The notes: generated from the sequence alone by a model not told the origin. A stretch of 51,611 nt of DNA from Cognatishimia sp. F0-27 (GCF_020667845.1 NZ_JAFMPQ010000038.1:1-51611); one strand, 5' to 3'. Shown: positions 18,258-27,369, counted from the stretch's first letter. Numbers and translations are program-made.

Positions 18258-18692
18258 ATGAGCCACTATGCTCTCGTGATGCTGCTTGCCGGGATCGGAA
18301 TCCCGCTGCTCGCCGCGCTCAACGCCGCTCTGGGCGTGCGTCTCGGATCGCCCATTGCGGCGGCGATGATCCTGTTCGCGGTTGCGCTGCTCGCCGCAGG
18401 ACTGGTCTGGCTGCTGAGCGGGGCGACGGGGCTTGCCCGGCTCCCCGGCACCCCCAAGCATCTGTTTCTCGCAGGACTTCTGGTGGCGTTCTACGTCATC
18501 TCCATCACCATGGTCGCACCACGCTTTGGCGTTGGCAACGCGGTGTTCTTTGTCCTGCTCGGACAGTTGATTTCAGCCGCGGCCATCGATCATTTCGGTT
18601 TGTTCGGCGCGCGGGTCAGCCCCTTGTCGCTCACACGCAGCACCGGCATCGCCGTGATGGCGTTGGGTGTCTGGATCACGCAACGCGCCTGA
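18258..18692 (+). CDS. DMT-superfamily membrane protein (DUF606/YdcZ type)
   Basis: 144 residues with five predicted membrane helices covering nearly the whole length. The pattern NAALGVRLGSPIAAAMILF, then ITMVAPRFGVGNAVFFVLLG, then IDHFGLFG matches the short five-helix DMT transporters (DUF606), which act as dimers of half-transporters. The ATG at 18258 follows GGAAAGGGTCGGA. No paired second half-gene is present, so it is probably homodimeric. Substrate unknown. Confidence 0.85.
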   Translation: MSHYALVMLLAGIGIPLLAALNAALGVRLGSPIAAAMILFAVALLAAGLVWLLSGATGLARLPGTPKHLFLAGLLVAFYVISITMVAPRFGVGNAVFFVLLGQLISAAAIDHFGLFGARVSPLSLTRSTGIAVMALGVWITQRA

Positions 18693-18725
18693 GCGCACCA
18701 CCGGCACGGCCCGCCAGCCGGCAGG

Positions 18726-19379
18726 TTACTCGACGCGCAAACCGCGCAGTTCCGCCCGGATCATCCCGTCGGTGTCATCGCTGTCCGCGGATACCGCCAC
18801 GCCGACCAAAGCCCCGGGTGTGCCCCCAAAGGCCCGGGCAAAGTCCGCCGCAAGATCAACCCGCTCTTCGGCGCGCCCCTCTCCGGCGCCGCGCAGCACG
18901 ATCGTCTTGCCCCTTGACCCCATATAGGGACTTGGAAGGACAGACCCGCGCGCATGGTTCCCACCCCAGACATAGGCCAGCACGCGCACCTCATCATTGC
19001 GCAGCAGGCGCGTGATGCTTCGGCTGGCCTGACTGACCTGCGTTTCGGGGAGGAACACGAAATAGAGCGCAAGATTGCGATCGTCACCTCCCTTGCGGGT
19101 CAGGTCGGTCGGGCGCACGCCCTGCGCGACCGCCCAGCTCCAGCGGGCGCTCCGCGCGTCCCACGCGCTTTGCGGCAGGCTGCGATAAGTCAGCGAGACA
19201 GACCCGTCAGAGGATACGCCCATCACGGTTCCGCCATAGCTGTAGCGGTTCGAAGAAAACAGGGAGAAGCCCTGCTTCTTCCATGCGTTGTCGAACGGCA
19301 CCGCCTCGGCGGAAGCAGGCAGGGAAATCGACGCCCCGGCAAGGGACAGGCTCACGGCCAGAAGAACGCGTCTGATCAT
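18726..19379 (-). CDS. DUF3047 secreted protein
   Basis: 217 residues with an N-terminal signal peptide (MIRRVLLAVSLSLAGASISL, Ala-rich cleavage region after residue ~25). The body matches DUF3047: a WSWAVAQGVRPTDL segment, GGDDRNLALYFVFLPE, VLAYVWGGNHARGSVLPSPY and a C-terminal VAVSADSDDTDGMIRAEL. Families of this kind are periplasmic beta-sandwich proteins without known activity. The ATG at 19379 is preferred because GGGAG precedes it and the signal begins there. A longer in-frame extension would be encoded by tandem repeats and is not credible. Confidence 0.82.
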   Translation of the reverse strand: MIRRVLLAVSLSLAGASISLPASAEAVPFDNAWKKQGFSLFSSNRYSYGGTVMGVSSDGSVSLTYRSLPQSAWDARSARWSWAVAQGVRPTDLTRKGGDDRNLALYFVFLPETQVSQASRSITRLLRNDEVRVLAYVWGGNHARGSVLPSPYMGSRGKTIVLRGAGEGRAEERVDLAADFARAFGGTPGALVGVAVSADSDDTDGMIRAELRGLRVE

Positions 19380-19448
19380 TGCAGGGTCTCCCATGTCACA
19401 GCGTCGGCATCTGAGGATAGCCGGGTGCGGAAGGGTTCCAAGCAACGT

Positions 19449-19728
19449 TCGCGTGAGCGGTTGCGTGAGCGGTTGGGCGTGGGCTCTGGTTGTGCCCGGA
19501 AGCCGGTTGCGCACGGTCGCCGTTTTGTGGGTGCGGCCGTCGAGCGTGGTCGTCGGTTGTGCGTGAAACCGTCGAGCGTGGTCGTCGGTTGTGCGTGAAG
19601 CCGTCGAGCGTGGTCGCCGATTGCGCATGGGGTCGATTGTGCGTGGGGTCGGTTGTGCGTGGTCGCCTGTTGAGCACCCTGTCCTTCTGGCCCGAACACC
19701 GCCATCCACAAGCCGCCATCCACAAGCC
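19449..19728. repeat. Minisatellite cluster (12-, 32- and 14-bp tandem repeats)
   Basis: The 372 bases between the DUF3047 and Ldh genes (19380-19751) contain no gene and are dominated by tandem repeats. GCGTGAGCGGTT occurs twice at 19451-19474. A 32-bp unit beginning CCGTCGAGCGTGGTCGTCGG is repeated almost perfectly at 19537-19568 and 19569-19600, with a third degenerate copy from 19601. GCCATCCACAAGCC is repeated at 19701-19728. GTTGTGCGTGG-like fragments recur between them. There are no unique spacers, so this is not a CRISPR array. Confidence 0.88.
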
Positions 19729-19751
19729 GCGCCCATCGTCTGCGGTCTCTG

Positions 19752-20729
19752 TCAGCCCTGCGCGAGCCGGACCAGCTGATCGCGCAACGCCTCCGGAACC
19801 TCGGCGTGGTCGGCGGGCGTCTTACCCTGCCCCGGCATCCGCACTCCCGCGTCCTCCGCGATGTATGCGGCAAGCTGCGCCATACGGTCGTAGAAAGCCG
19901 CATTGTCCGGATGGATCAAGACGAAGAACTGCCCAAGATCATGCGGCGCACCCTCCGGCGCCTTGAGTGGCTTGACCTCGCGGCTCAGGACGCCGCCGCC
20001 GAGGCACGCTGCGAGGATTTCGGCCATGAGGCCAAAGCCCCAGCCCTTGTAACCGCCCGCCGACGTGAGCGACCCACCCAGCGCCGCTTCGGGGTCGGTG
20101 GTTGGCGCGCCATCGGCGTCAATCGCCCATCCTTCCGGGATCGTCTCACCTGCGGCCTTGGCCATGGTGATCCGTCCCAGCGCGACGGTGGTGGTGGATT
20201 GGTCGAACATCATCGACACACCACCCTGCCCGTCCGGCACGGCGAAGGCGATGGGGTTGGTGCCGATCTGCCGGATCTTGCCACCGGGTGCTGCGACGAT
20301 GGGCGAGGCATTGGTCAAGCCCAACGCCAGCACACCTTCGCGCGCGAAGCTCTCGGTGAAATAGCCCAGCGCAGTGCAGGTGTGGGCATGATGGATTGCA
20401 AGGCTCAGCGTCCCGGTTTCGCGCACCGCCGCCACCGCATCGGGCAGTGCCGCGCGCAAGGCCGATTGCGCGAACCCATGCTGTGCATCCACGATCATCT
20501 CCGCCGGGCGGGGCCTGTCGATGACCGGGGTGGCGTGGCCCTTGACCCGCCCGCTGACCAATTGCTGACAATAGCTTTCGAGATAGTAGAGCCCGCAAAT
20601 GCGGTTGCCGCGCGCCTCCGCCCAGGCAATCGCGCGGGCCATCTCCGCGGCCACGTCGGCACGCGCGCCATGCGCCACGAGCGCCTGTTCGGAAAGCTGT
20701 TCGATCTCGGCTATGGGTAGTGTCGGCAT
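19752..20729 (-). CDS. Ldh-family (malate/L-lactate dehydrogenase type) oxidoreductase
   Basis: 325 residues of the NAD(P)-dependent Ldh_2 family, which includes malate, sulfolactate, ureidoglycolate and diketogulonate dehydrogenases and pyrroline-carboxylate reductases. Recognisable parts are the N-terminal helices ending HGARADVAAEMARA, SLAIHHAHTCTALGYF, which corresponds to the active-site His region, PIVAAPGGKIRQIGTNPIAF, and the C-terminal GYKGWGFGLMAEILAACLGG. The substrate cannot be assigned. AAAGGATG precedes the ATG at 20729. It lies 16 bases after lolD in the same direction, so it is probably co-transcribed with lolCD despite no functional link. Confidence 0.85.
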   Translation of the reverse strand: MPTLPIAEIEQLSEQALVAHGARADVAAEMARAIAWAEARGNRICGLYYLESYCQQLVSGRVKGHATPVIDRPRPAEMIVDAQHGFAQSALRAALPDAVAAVRETGTLSLAIHHAHTCTALGYFTESFAREGVLALGLTNASPIVAAPGGKIRQIGTNPIAFAVPDGQGGVSMMFDQSTTTVALGRITMAKAAGETIPEGWAIDADGAPTTDPEAALGGSLTSAGGYKGWGFGLMAEILAACLGGGVLSREVKPLKAPEGAPHDLGQFFVLIHPDNAAFYDRMAQLAAYIAEDAGVRMPGQGKTPADHAEVPEALRDQLVRLAQG

Positions 20730-20745
20730 CGGTGCATCCTTTGTG

Positions 20746-21432
20746 TCAGGCAACCGCAGAGAGCACGCCGGCATCCAGCCGCACGCGGCGGTCCATGCGC
20801 GCGGCCAGGTCAAGGTTATGGGTGGCAATCAGCGCCGCCAGTCCCGTGTCACGCACAAGCCGCATCAACGTCTCGAACACGCGATCGGAGGTCTCGGGAT
20901 CAAGGTTGCCGGTGGGCTCATCCGCAAGCAGCAGGCGCGGCTCATTGGCCATCGCCCGACAGAAGGCGACCCGCTGTTGCTCACCGCCGGAAAGGGCGCC
21001 GGGGCGATGGTCGGCCCGCTCGGCCACGCCGACCGAGGCGAGCAGCTGCATCCCCCGCGCTTCGGCCGCGCGCACCGAAACGCCCGCCGCCCGTTGCGGC
21101 AGCACGATATTCTCTAGCGCGGTGAATTCCGGCAGCAGGTGATGGAACTGGTAGACAAACCCCACCTTGTCGCGCCGGACCGCCGTGCGCTTGCGATCCG
21201 ACAGCCCCTGCATCGCCTCTCCGGCGATGGTGACGGTGCCGGCATCCGGCGTGTCGAGCAGCCCGGCCATGTGCAGCAGCGTGGATTTACCCGCACCGGA
21301 AGGCGCCACAAGAGCCACCACCTCGCCCGGCTTCACATCCAGATCGACACCGCGCAACACGTGGATCTCCCCGGGCTTGCCGCGATTGTAGACCTTTTCA
21401 AGACCCTTGAGGGACAGCACCGGCTCATTCAT
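20746..21432 (-). CDS. lolD: Lipoprotein-releasing ABC transporter ATPase
   Basis: LolD (228 residues) powers release of outer-membrane lipoproteins from the inner membrane to LolA. Walker A is APSGAGKST, with Ala in place of the usual first Gly, a variant I recognise from alphaproteobacterial LolD. The Q-loop is [17 protein letters not shown], the signature [10 protein letters not shown] and Walker [13 protein letters not shown], and the H-loop His is in IATHNLD. The [16 protein letters not shown]-type segment is the LolD hallmark. It overlaps the downstream end of lolC by eight bases. Confidence 0.95.
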   Translation of the reverse strand: MNEPVLSLKGLEKVYNRGKPGEIHVLRGVDLDVKPGEVVALVAPSGAGKSTLLHMAGLLDTPDAGTVTIAGEAMQGLSDRKRTAVRRDKVGFVYQFHHLLPEFTALENIVLPQRAAGVSVRAAEARGMQLLASVGVAERADHRPGALSGGEQQRVAFCRAMANEPRLLLADEPTGNLDPETSDRVFETLMRLVRDTGLAALIATHNLDLAARMDRRVRLDAGVLSAVA

Positions 21433-22711
21433 AGCGCAGCGCCTCGACCGGGTTGAGCCGCGCCGCGCGTCTGGCCGGAAAGATCGTCACGATGAAGCTG
21501 AGCCCCAGCGACAAGCCGACCGCCGCCAGCACGTCGCCCATTTGCAGCTTTGCCGGCAACGCATAGATTCCGCGGATCGACGGATCCCAGACTCCGCCGC
21601 CCGACAGGTAATTGACGGTCGCAAAGATCGGGTCGATCCAGATCGCAAAAATACATCCGAGAATGACCCCCATCACCGTGCCGATGATGCCGGTGAACGC
21701 GCCGCAGATGAAGAACACCCGCAGCACCGAGCCCTCTGTCAGGCCCATGGTCCGCAGGATGCCGATATCGCGGCCCTTGTTCTTGACCAGCATGATCAAC
21801 CCGGAGACGATGTTCATCGCCGCGATCAGCACGAGCACCGACAGGATCACGAACATCACGTTATCCTCGATATCAAGCGCGCGCAGGAAGCCGCTGGAGC
21901 TGTCCTTCCACGTCCAGACAAGCGCTCCGGCCCCGGCCGCCTGCGCGACACCTGCGGTCAGCCCGTCAATGGCTTCGGGATTTTCGACCATGACTTCCAA
22001 TTCATCGGCGACGCCATCCCGGTTGAAGTAAAGCTGCGCTTCCTCGAACGGCATGTAGGCCCGCGTCCGGTCGATGTCGTAACGCCCGGCTGTAAAGATG
22101 TGCACGACCTCATACGACTTCACGCGCGGGCTGACGCCGAAAGCGGTGCGCACCCCGTCCGGAGAGATCAGCTTGACCTGATCGCCGAGGCCGACCCCAA
22201 GCTCCCGGGCCACTCCCGAGCCGAGCGCGATGCCTTCGGACAGGCGACCCAGATCGCCGATCCCGGTCTCCGGATCGGCGATGCGCGGGATCTCCAGCAC
22301 GTCCTGAGGCGCAATGCCAAACACCTCGACGCCCGCGTTATACCCGCGCGCCGTTGCCATCACCTGGCCCTTCACCAGCGGCGCAACCCGCGTCACCCCG
22401 TCCACCGAGCGCACCCTTGCGGCCATCGCTTCGTAATCGGGGATGGTCCGCACGGTCTGGCCCGCCTCGTTGACGCGACTAACGTGATAAACGGTGACAT
22501 GGGCATTGGCGCCAAGGATCGTGTCCACGAATTCCGCGCGGAAACCAGCGCGCACGGACAGTGTCGCGATCAGCGCAAACACCGCCAGCGTGATGCCGAT
22601 GAGGCTGATCCACGTCATCACCGACACGCCGCCCTCGGCGCGCTTCGCGCGCAAATAGCGCCAGGCAATCATCCACTCAAACGGGGCAAAAGGGGCTGGG
22701 TTGGCGGGCAT
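21425..22711 (-). CDS. lolC: Lipoprotein-releasing ABC transporter permease
   Basis: 428 residues, one permease of the Lol(C/E)D complex in the inner membrane. An N-terminal helix follows [20 protein letters not shown], the LolC/E signature. A periplasmic MacB-like domain spans about residues 50-270, and three C-terminal helices follow ([18 protein letters not shown], a mid-helix near 340, and one near 395). Only one permease gene is present next to lolD, as in alphaproteobacteria where a single LolC/E hybrid may act as a homodimer. It overlaps lolD by eight bases. Confidence 0.93.
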   Translation of the reverse strand: MPANPAPFAPFEWMIAWRYLRAKRAEGGVSVMTWISLIGITLAVFALIATLSVRAGFRAEFVDTILGANAHVTVYHVSRVNEAGQTVRTIPDYEAMAARVRSVDGVTRVAPLVKGQVMATARGYNAGVEVFGIAPQDVLEIPRIADPETGIGDLGRLSEGIALGSGVARELGVGLGDQVKLISPDGVRTAFGVSPRVKSYEVVHIFTAGRYDIDRTRAYMPFEEAQLYFNRDGVADELEVMVENPEAIDGLTAGVAQAAGAGALVWTWKDSSSGFLRALDIEDNVMFVILSVLVLIAAMNIVSGLIMLVKNKGRDIGILRTMGLTEGSVLRVFFICGAFTGIIGTVMGVILGCIFAIWIDPIFATVNYLSGGGVWDPSIRGIYALPAKLQMGDVLAAVGLSLGLSFIVTIFPARRAARLNPVEALRYE

Positions 22712-22859
22712 CTTGGCCTCAAAGCTCTGCTCGGCGCGAAATTGGCCTGTCCGGGACCGGGGGTCAAGCTATGGTTAAGGGGCGGCATGGGAAGAGCCGC
22801 CCTGTTCGGCACAAACGGCAGGCGGTTTTATGCACACGGTTCGCAGGACGGGGTTCACT

Positions 22860-23495
22860 ATGAAGATACTGGTTATCGGTGCCAGCAAGGGCATCGGCAA
22901 GGCGGTCGTCGCGGAAGCGCTGGAGCGCGGTCACAGTGTAAGGGCCTTTGCCCGATCCGCCGACAGCATGGACCCACGGGAGGGTCTCGAACCGGTCGTG
23001 GGGGACGCCACGCAAAGCGCCGACCTGCGCGCGGCTCTGGACGGGACCGACGCGGTGGTGATGACGCTTGGCATTCGCGAGAGCATGCAGATGCTCTGGA
23101 AGGAGGTGACGCTGTTCTCCGATGCGACGAATGCTCTTGTTCCCCTGATGGAAGACCTTGGCCCCAGGCGATTGATCGCCGTGACCGGCATCGGCGCTGG
23201 CGAAAGCGCGCGGGCGCTGTCCAAACCCGAACGGATCGGGCATCGCATCGTCTTTTCGAAGCCCTACAAGGACAAGACGCGTCAGGAAAAGCGTATCATG
23301 GCGTCCGCGCTCGACTGGACCATTGTCCGGCCGACGGTGCTCACGAACAACAAGGCCAGCCGCAGCTACCGCGTGATGATGGAGCCCGAAACCTGGCGCA
23401 TGGGCATGATAAGCCGCGCCGATGTGGCCGATTACGTGCTCAATGCGCTGGAAGACCCGGACACGATCCATCGCGCCCCGGTTCTGGCCCGGTGA
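22860..23495 (+). CDS. NAD(P)-binding SDR/epimerase-like protein
   Basis: 211 residues with a Rossmann nucleotide-binding motif at the start (KILVIGASKGIGKAVVAEAL, GxxGxxG), typical of atypical short-chain dehydrogenases (NmrA/YwnB-like). RLIAVTGIGAGES and SALDWTIVRPTVLTNN correspond to the conserved strands of this group, but a clear catalytic YxxxK is not seen, so it may be a redox sensor or reductase without the classical triad. The ATG at 22860 is favoured because AGGACGGGG precedes it and the Rossmann fold begins there. Function unknown. Confidence 0.82.
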   Translation: MKILVIGASKGIGKAVVAEALERGHSVRAFARSADSMDPREGLEPVVGDATQSADLRAALDGTDAVVMTLGIRESMQMLWKEVTLFSDATNALVPLMEDLGPRRLIAVTGIGAGESARALSKPERIGHRIVFSKPYKDKTRQEKRIMASALDWTIVRPTVLTNNKASRSYRVMMEPETWRMGMISRADVADYVLNALEDPDTIHRAPVLAR

Positions 23496-23547
23496 GCGCG
23501 GGCGGAGTGGCATCTCTTGAAAGCGGCGATGCGCCGCGCCCTGTGCG

Positions 23548-23940
23548 TCATGCCTCGGGCTGGATCGGCGTGTCCTGGCTGAAGAGATTGACCCACCCAT
23601 CGTGGTCCCGTTGCCAGATCGAGGAAACATACATACTCTCCTCTTCCGCGCCTGTCGCTGCACGCCGAAAACGCGCGCGATAACTGAGCAGCGCGACGCG
23701 CTCTCCCAAGTCCATGGCGCGCGCGGCATCGAGTTCGAAAAATGCGATCGACGGGCCGCTGGCAAGCTGGGCGACGTGATCGGCCTTGGCCGTGAACCCG
23801 TCCCCGTAGACCCCGAGGAACCGATCCGACAACAGGGCGGCATCCGCCTGTGCATCCCCGGCCACCAGCGCCGCCCAGACCCGCCGCTCCATATGCAGAA
23901 GTGTTGCGCACAAGTCCGGCCCGGCCTGCGGCGCACTCAT
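23548..23940 (-). CDS. NTF2-like (SnoaL/DUF4440) protein
   Basis: 130 residues. The N-terminal helices (LLHMERRVWAALVAGDAQAD) and the strand pattern VALLSYRARFRR, SMYVSSIWQRDHDGWVNLFSQDTPI match the cone-shaped NTF2-like fold found in small polyketide cyclases and steroid-isomerase-like proteins. A catalytic function cannot be read from sequence. Its ATG overlaps the stop of the alpha/beta-hydrolase gene (ATGA), so the two are co-translated and may act together. Confidence 0.8.
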   Translation of the reverse strand: MSAPQAGPDLCATLLHMERRVWAALVAGDAQADAALLSDRFLGVYGDGFTAKADHVAQLASGPSIAFFELDAARAMDLGERVALLSYRARFRRAATGAEEESMYVSSIWQRDHDGWVNLFSQDTPIQPEA

Positions 23941-24761
23941 CGCAGCATCGCAAGCCAGCGGTTCAAGGCGTCAATCGATTCCGGTTCGTCGAGAAACGGA
24001 ATATGGCCCCGATCCGGAACGTTTGCCGCGATCATGTCGGGGCGACGGGTGCGCATGGCGTCGAAGGTTTCGGCGGACAGGAGGTCCGAGTTCGCACCGC
24101 GAATGGCGCAGAGCGGCAGGCCCGCAAGCGCGTCGAAAAACGGCCAGAGATCGGGCGCAAGATTCGCCCCGTCCCCTTCGAGAACCGCGTCGCGCAGTTT
24201 CGGATCGTAGGTCAGCGCCAGACCCTCTTCGGTCACGCGCAGGTGGCGTTCGACCTCTTCGCGCCAGCGGCTGTCGGGCACATTGGCAAAACGGACCATG
24301 CCGGCCGCAAGGGCCGCCTGCGCCTCGTCCAGCGTCTGCCAGGGCGGGGTGCGGCCAAGATAGCTCTTGATGAATTCAAGCCCCTCCGCCGCGATGTCCG
24401 GCCCGATATCGTTGAGCGCTACGCCGAGAAGCCGATCCTTGGCCGTGGCGGCCAGCACCATCGCGATCACACCGCCGCGCGATGTGCCGAGGATCGCGGC
24501 CTTTTCGATCCCCAGATGATCGAGCAGTTCGAGCGCGTCACGCCCTTCGACCGGAATGCTGTAGGTGGCATGCGGGGCCCAGTCCGACTGTCCGCGCCCG
24601 CGATAGTCGAGCCGGATCATGCGCACCCCGTCAAGATGCGGTGCGACATAGTCGAAGTCGCGTCCGTCGCGGGTCAGCCCCGCAAGGCAGAGCAGCGGCA
24701 AGCCGGTGCCTTCGTCCGTGTAGTGCAGGGAAAGACCGTCTGAGGCGTTGAAACGGGGCAT
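23937..24761 (-). CDS. Alpha/beta-fold hydrolase
   Basis: 274 residues. The nucleophile elbow is GTSRGG with Ser94. The oxyanion-hole segment is LLCLAGLTRDGRDF, the conserved DYRGRGQSD loop follows strand beta-4, and the catalytic His is probably in PDRGHIPFLDEP near the C-terminus. It is most like small esterases and hydrolases of the 3-oxoadipate-enol-lactonase/haloperoxidase group, but the substrate is not evident. It overlaps the NTF2-like gene by four bases and begins this two-gene unit. Confidence 0.87.
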   Translation of the reverse strand: MPRFNASDGLSLHYTDEGTGLPLLCLAGLTRDGRDFDYVAPHLDGVRMIRLDYRGRGQSDWAPHATYSIPVEGRDALELLDHLGIEKAAILGTSRGGVIAMVLAATAKDRLLGVALNDIGPDIAAEGLEFIKSYLGRTPPWQTLDEAQAALAAGMVRFANVPDSRWREEVERHLRVTEEGLALTYDPKLRDAVLEGDGANLAPDLWPFFDALAGLPLCAIRGANSDLLSAETFDAMRTRRPDMIAANVPDRGHIPFLDEPESIDALNRWLAMLR

Positions 24762-24996
24762 GGTGCATGTCCTTGTCCTGAAAGCGGGGTCTACGCGGCA
24801 GCGGCAGAAGCGCCGCGCGCGCGATCGCGGCCCGATTTACAAGCCGCCGCGCACCGCGGGCATCCGGCACAAGCGCGCCTTTCCCGGGGTTTGGATGCAG
24901 GCATACGCAACCGGCTCCAGCGGAGCAATGCCCTCCGAAGGCCGGTCGCGGAGCCTTGCCGCTCGGCCACGCCCGACCGCCGCGCCGCGCGCGCCT

Positions 24997-25680
24997 TCAG
25001 GCGTCGAGCATCTCCGGTATGCCCGACAGGTCCGCCGCAACCCGCGCGGGTGCCGCCATGAGCCTGTCCTGCGGCGCCTTGGCCCGGTTCACCCATACCG
25101 TATCGAACCCGTATGCAGACGCGCCTGCCGCATCCCAGCCGTTGGACGAGACAAACAAGACCTCGGAGGGATCGGTGCCAAACCGCGCTTCGACCATGTC
25201 GTAGACCGCGCGGGCAGGCTTGAACACACCCACATCCTCGACGGACAAGACCGCATCGAGTGTCTGGCCAATCCCGGCGCTGTCCACGGCACCATCGAGC
25301 ATGTCCTTGCTGCCATTGGACAAGATTGCGCAGTGCAGCCCCTTGGCCTTGAGCCGTGCCAGCACGAAAGGCACTTCCTTATAGGCCGGAAGCTCCCAGT
25401 AGAGCGCCAGAAGACGCTCGCGGAGTTCAGGATCGTCCAGGCCTGCATTTTCCATCGCCCAGTCAAGCCCGTCCTTCGTGACCTGCCAGAACGGGACGTA
25501 ATCACCCGTGACGGCGCGCAGCCAGCTGTATTCGAGCTGCTTGCGGCGCCAGTCTTCAGCGAGCGATGGCCAGAGCGCGCGGAGCGTGTCGCGGCCCGGC
25601 TCTTCCGCTGCCACACGCGCGGCGGCGGCCACGTCAAAGAGCGTTCCATAGGCATCGAAAATACAGGTTTTGATGGACAT
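24997..25680 (-). CDS. Haloacid dehalogenase type II (HAD superfamily)
   Basis: 227 residues with the L-2-haloacid dehalogenase signature. The nucleophile is Asp9 in CIFDAYGTLFDV, motif II is ILSNGSKDML, the conserved Lys lies in VGVFKPARAVYDM, and FVSSNGWDAAGASAYGF forms the final motif. These enzymes hydrolyse 2-haloalkanoates with inversion, although some homologues act on other small acids. The ATG at 25680 has GGAGGGATC immediately upstream. A much longer in-frame opening extends through the opposite-strand VOC gene and is not real. Confidence 0.9.
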   Translation of the reverse strand: MSIKTCIFDAYGTLFDVAAAARVAAEEPGRDTLRALWPSLAEDWRRKQLEYSWLRAVTGDYVPFWQVTKDGLDWAMENAGLDDPELRERLLALYWELPAYKEVPFVLARLKAKGLHCAILSNGSKDMLDGAVDSAGIGQTLDAVLSVEDVGVFKPARAVYDMVEARFGTDPSEVLFVSSNGWDAAGASAYGFDTVWVNRAKAPQDRLMAAPARVAADLSGIPEMLDA

Positions 25681-25839
25681 GATCCCTCCGTGGATGACTG
25701 GTCTGCGCCACCGTTGCACGCAAAGGATCAACACTAAAGGCCATTCCTGTGCTATTCTGAGCGTGCTGTGCCGGCACCCGGTCCGATGCGATCCCGTCCG
25801 GCGCAACACGGAATGGCACCCCGAGCGCAGGAGGGACAC

Positions 25840-26232
25840 ATGGAAAAGACGCATGGCAAGGTATGGTGGTCCGAGTTGATGACCCGCGATGTGGACGCCG
25901 CGATCGCCTACTACAAGGACACCTGCGGCTGGACGGTGGATGCGATGCCAATGGGTGATGGCACGACCTATTGGGTCTGTTCCAACGATGGCGCGCCCAC
26001 AGCGGGCATCATGGATATGGCCGGGCTTCCCGGCACAAAAGACATGCCTCCGCATTGGTTCACCTATCTTGCAGTGGATGACGTCGAGGCTGCAACCGAG
26101 GCGACCGTCGCCGCAGGAGGACAGGTTATCCGCCCGCCGTTTGAGGTGCCGAACACCGGGCTTATTGCCCTGGTCACTGACCCGACGGGCGCCGCCGTAG
26201 GGTTGATGACGCCCGCACCGCATACCAATTGA
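25840..26232 (+). CDS. VOC (glyoxalase/bleomycin-resistance) family protein
   Basis: 130 residues built of one pair of beta-alpha-beta-beta-beta units. KVWWSELMTRDVDAAIAYY opens the first and PHWFTYLAVDDVEAAT the second, with GGQVIRPPFEVPNTGLIALV then DPTGAAVGLM at the end. This matches the two-module VOC proteins (CDS-12 / GloA-like) annotated in many actinobacteria and alphaproteobacteria. Metal ligands typical of glyoxalase I are not clearly present. AGGAGGGA precedes the ATG at 25840. It is divergent from the dehalogenase gene. Confidence 0.87.
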   Translation: MEKTHGKVWWSELMTRDVDAAIAYYKDTCGWTVDAMPMGDGTTYWVCSNDGAPTAGIMDMAGLPGTKDMPPHWFTYLAVDDVEAATEATVAAGGQVIRPPFEVPNTGLIALVTDPTGAAVGLMTPAPHTN

Positions 26233-26940
26233 CGCACGCTCTCCGGATGCCGCCCTTTGGATGGCGCACGGTCCGGTTGTGGGGATCTCGGGATCGCGAA
26301 ACGCCTCTATCGGTGTCGCGACCCGTTTGGCGTCGATTTCGGGTCGCGCCCTGCGCAAACGGCGCGGCTTGGCAAAGGGGGCACCGGGCAAAGGGCCGGA
26401 TCGGCACGTGTGGTCCCTGTGCGCCGGGTGGGTCCTGAGCGCGAACCGTTGGCCGCTGTCCCGTGGAGAGGGTCTGGCGGTGTGCCGCACGACGGAAACA
26501 CTGGCCGTTCGCGTCTCAGGTCGCCGGGTTGAACTCGGTAATGAATTGCGCCGCCGCCCCACGTCCCGGATCGTTGAGCGGTGATTGTGCGCTTTGCCGG
26601 TGTCACGACCCCCATGCCGCGTTTGACGGTCTCCGAAAAAGCGGGGTTTCTGGATGCGCGACACTTCCGCGCCCGGCTGACAGAACCCGTGGCGTTGCGG
26701 AACGTCTCGCTGCAGCGCCAGCAAGAGAGGGCCTGGGGCAACGGGATTGCCACCGAAGTCACCAGCCTTGCGCATTCTGTAGGCAAATGCCGAAATCTCC
26801 GGCAAAAACAGCCCTTTTCAACAGAATTCGGAACTCGCTTTGCAATTCCCGGATCGCCTCTGTAGAGTATTGCCATCCATTCGGATGCCCCTGACCAGGC
26901 ACGGGCTCCGCAATCCTTTCCCGACAATCAGGAGACCCTT
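26233..26940. other. 708-bp gene-free region upstream of the FKBP gene
   Basis: Several frames are open on both strands but encode Arg/Gly/Pro-rich sequence with no family resemblance and no ribosome-binding site at their starts. Towards 3' the composition becomes less GC-rich and contains a good promoter candidate. It may hold remnants of a decayed gene or an RNA; I see no terminator or clear fold. Confidence 0.5.
26840..26868 (+). promoter_or_regulatory. Sigma-70-type promoter of the FKBP gene
   Basis: TTGCAA at 26840-26845 and TAGAGT at 26863-26868 are separated by 17 bases. They lie ~73 bases upstream of the FKBP ATG, in an AT-richer stretch. Confidence 0.5.
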
Positions 26941-27369
26941 ATGACGCAGGCCAAAACCGGCGATACCGTGCGCATTCACTACACCGGCACCTTGCAGGAC
27001 GGCAGCACCTTTGACAGCTCGTCCGGGCGCGATCCGCTCGAATTCGAAGTGGGTTCCGGCCAGATCATACCGGGCCTCGACAAGGCGATTCCCGGTATGG
27101 CTGTGGGCGACAAGAAAACCGTCGCCGTGCCCGCCGATGAAGCCTATGGCCAATCCAACCCGCAAGCGGTGCAGGCCGTGCCGCGCGCGGAAATCCCGGC
27201 AGACATTCCGCTCGAAGTCGGCGGGCAGCTTCAGGTGCAAACGCCCACCGGGCAGGTGATGCCGGTGACCGTGACCGAGGTGACCGAAAGCGAGGTCACG
27301 CTTGATGCAAACCACCCGCTTGCCGGCAAGGACCTGACCTTTGCCATCGAGCTGGTCGAGATCGCCTGA
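26941..27369 (+). CDS. FKBP-type peptidyl-prolyl isomerase (SlyD-like)
   Basis: 142 residues. The FKBP core starts VRIHYTGTLQDGSTFDSS and continues EFEVGSGQIIPGLDKAIPGM. An insert-in-flap domain (about residues 70-125) has the SlyD/FKBP pattern, and the chain returns to the core with NHPLAGKDLTFAIELVEI. It catalyses cis-trans isomerisation of X-Pro bonds and may chaperone nascent proteins in the cytoplasm. The His-rich metal-binding tail of Escherichia coli SlyD is absent. CAGGAGACC precedes the ATG. Confidence 0.95.
   Translation: MTQAKTGDTVRIHYTGTLQDGSTFDSSSGRDPLEFEVGSGQIIPGLDKAIPGMAVGDKKTVAVPADEAYGQSNPQAVQAVPRAEIPADIPLEVGGQLQVQTPTGQVMPVTVTEVTESEVTLDANHPLAGKDLTFAIELVEIA

Noticed and set aside
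19537-19632. Tandem 32-bp units considered as a CRISPR array
   Set aside because: Units are contiguous with no unique spacers between them and no cas genes nearby.
21407-23683. A 758-codon plus-strand frame across the lolC region
   Set aside because: It is His/Arg/Asp-rich shadow sequence opposite lolC, which has clear membrane topology and family motifs.
24997-26805. A long minus-strand frame (about 600 codons) fused to the haloacid dehalogenase
   Set aside because: The N-terminal two thirds are antisense to the VOC gene and lack any family resemblance; the dehalogenase has its own GGAGG-preceded ATG at 25680.
26307-26927. A 206-codon minus-strand frame in the FKBP upstream gap
   Set aside because: It has no start signal, no domain and biased Arg/Ser/Pro composition.
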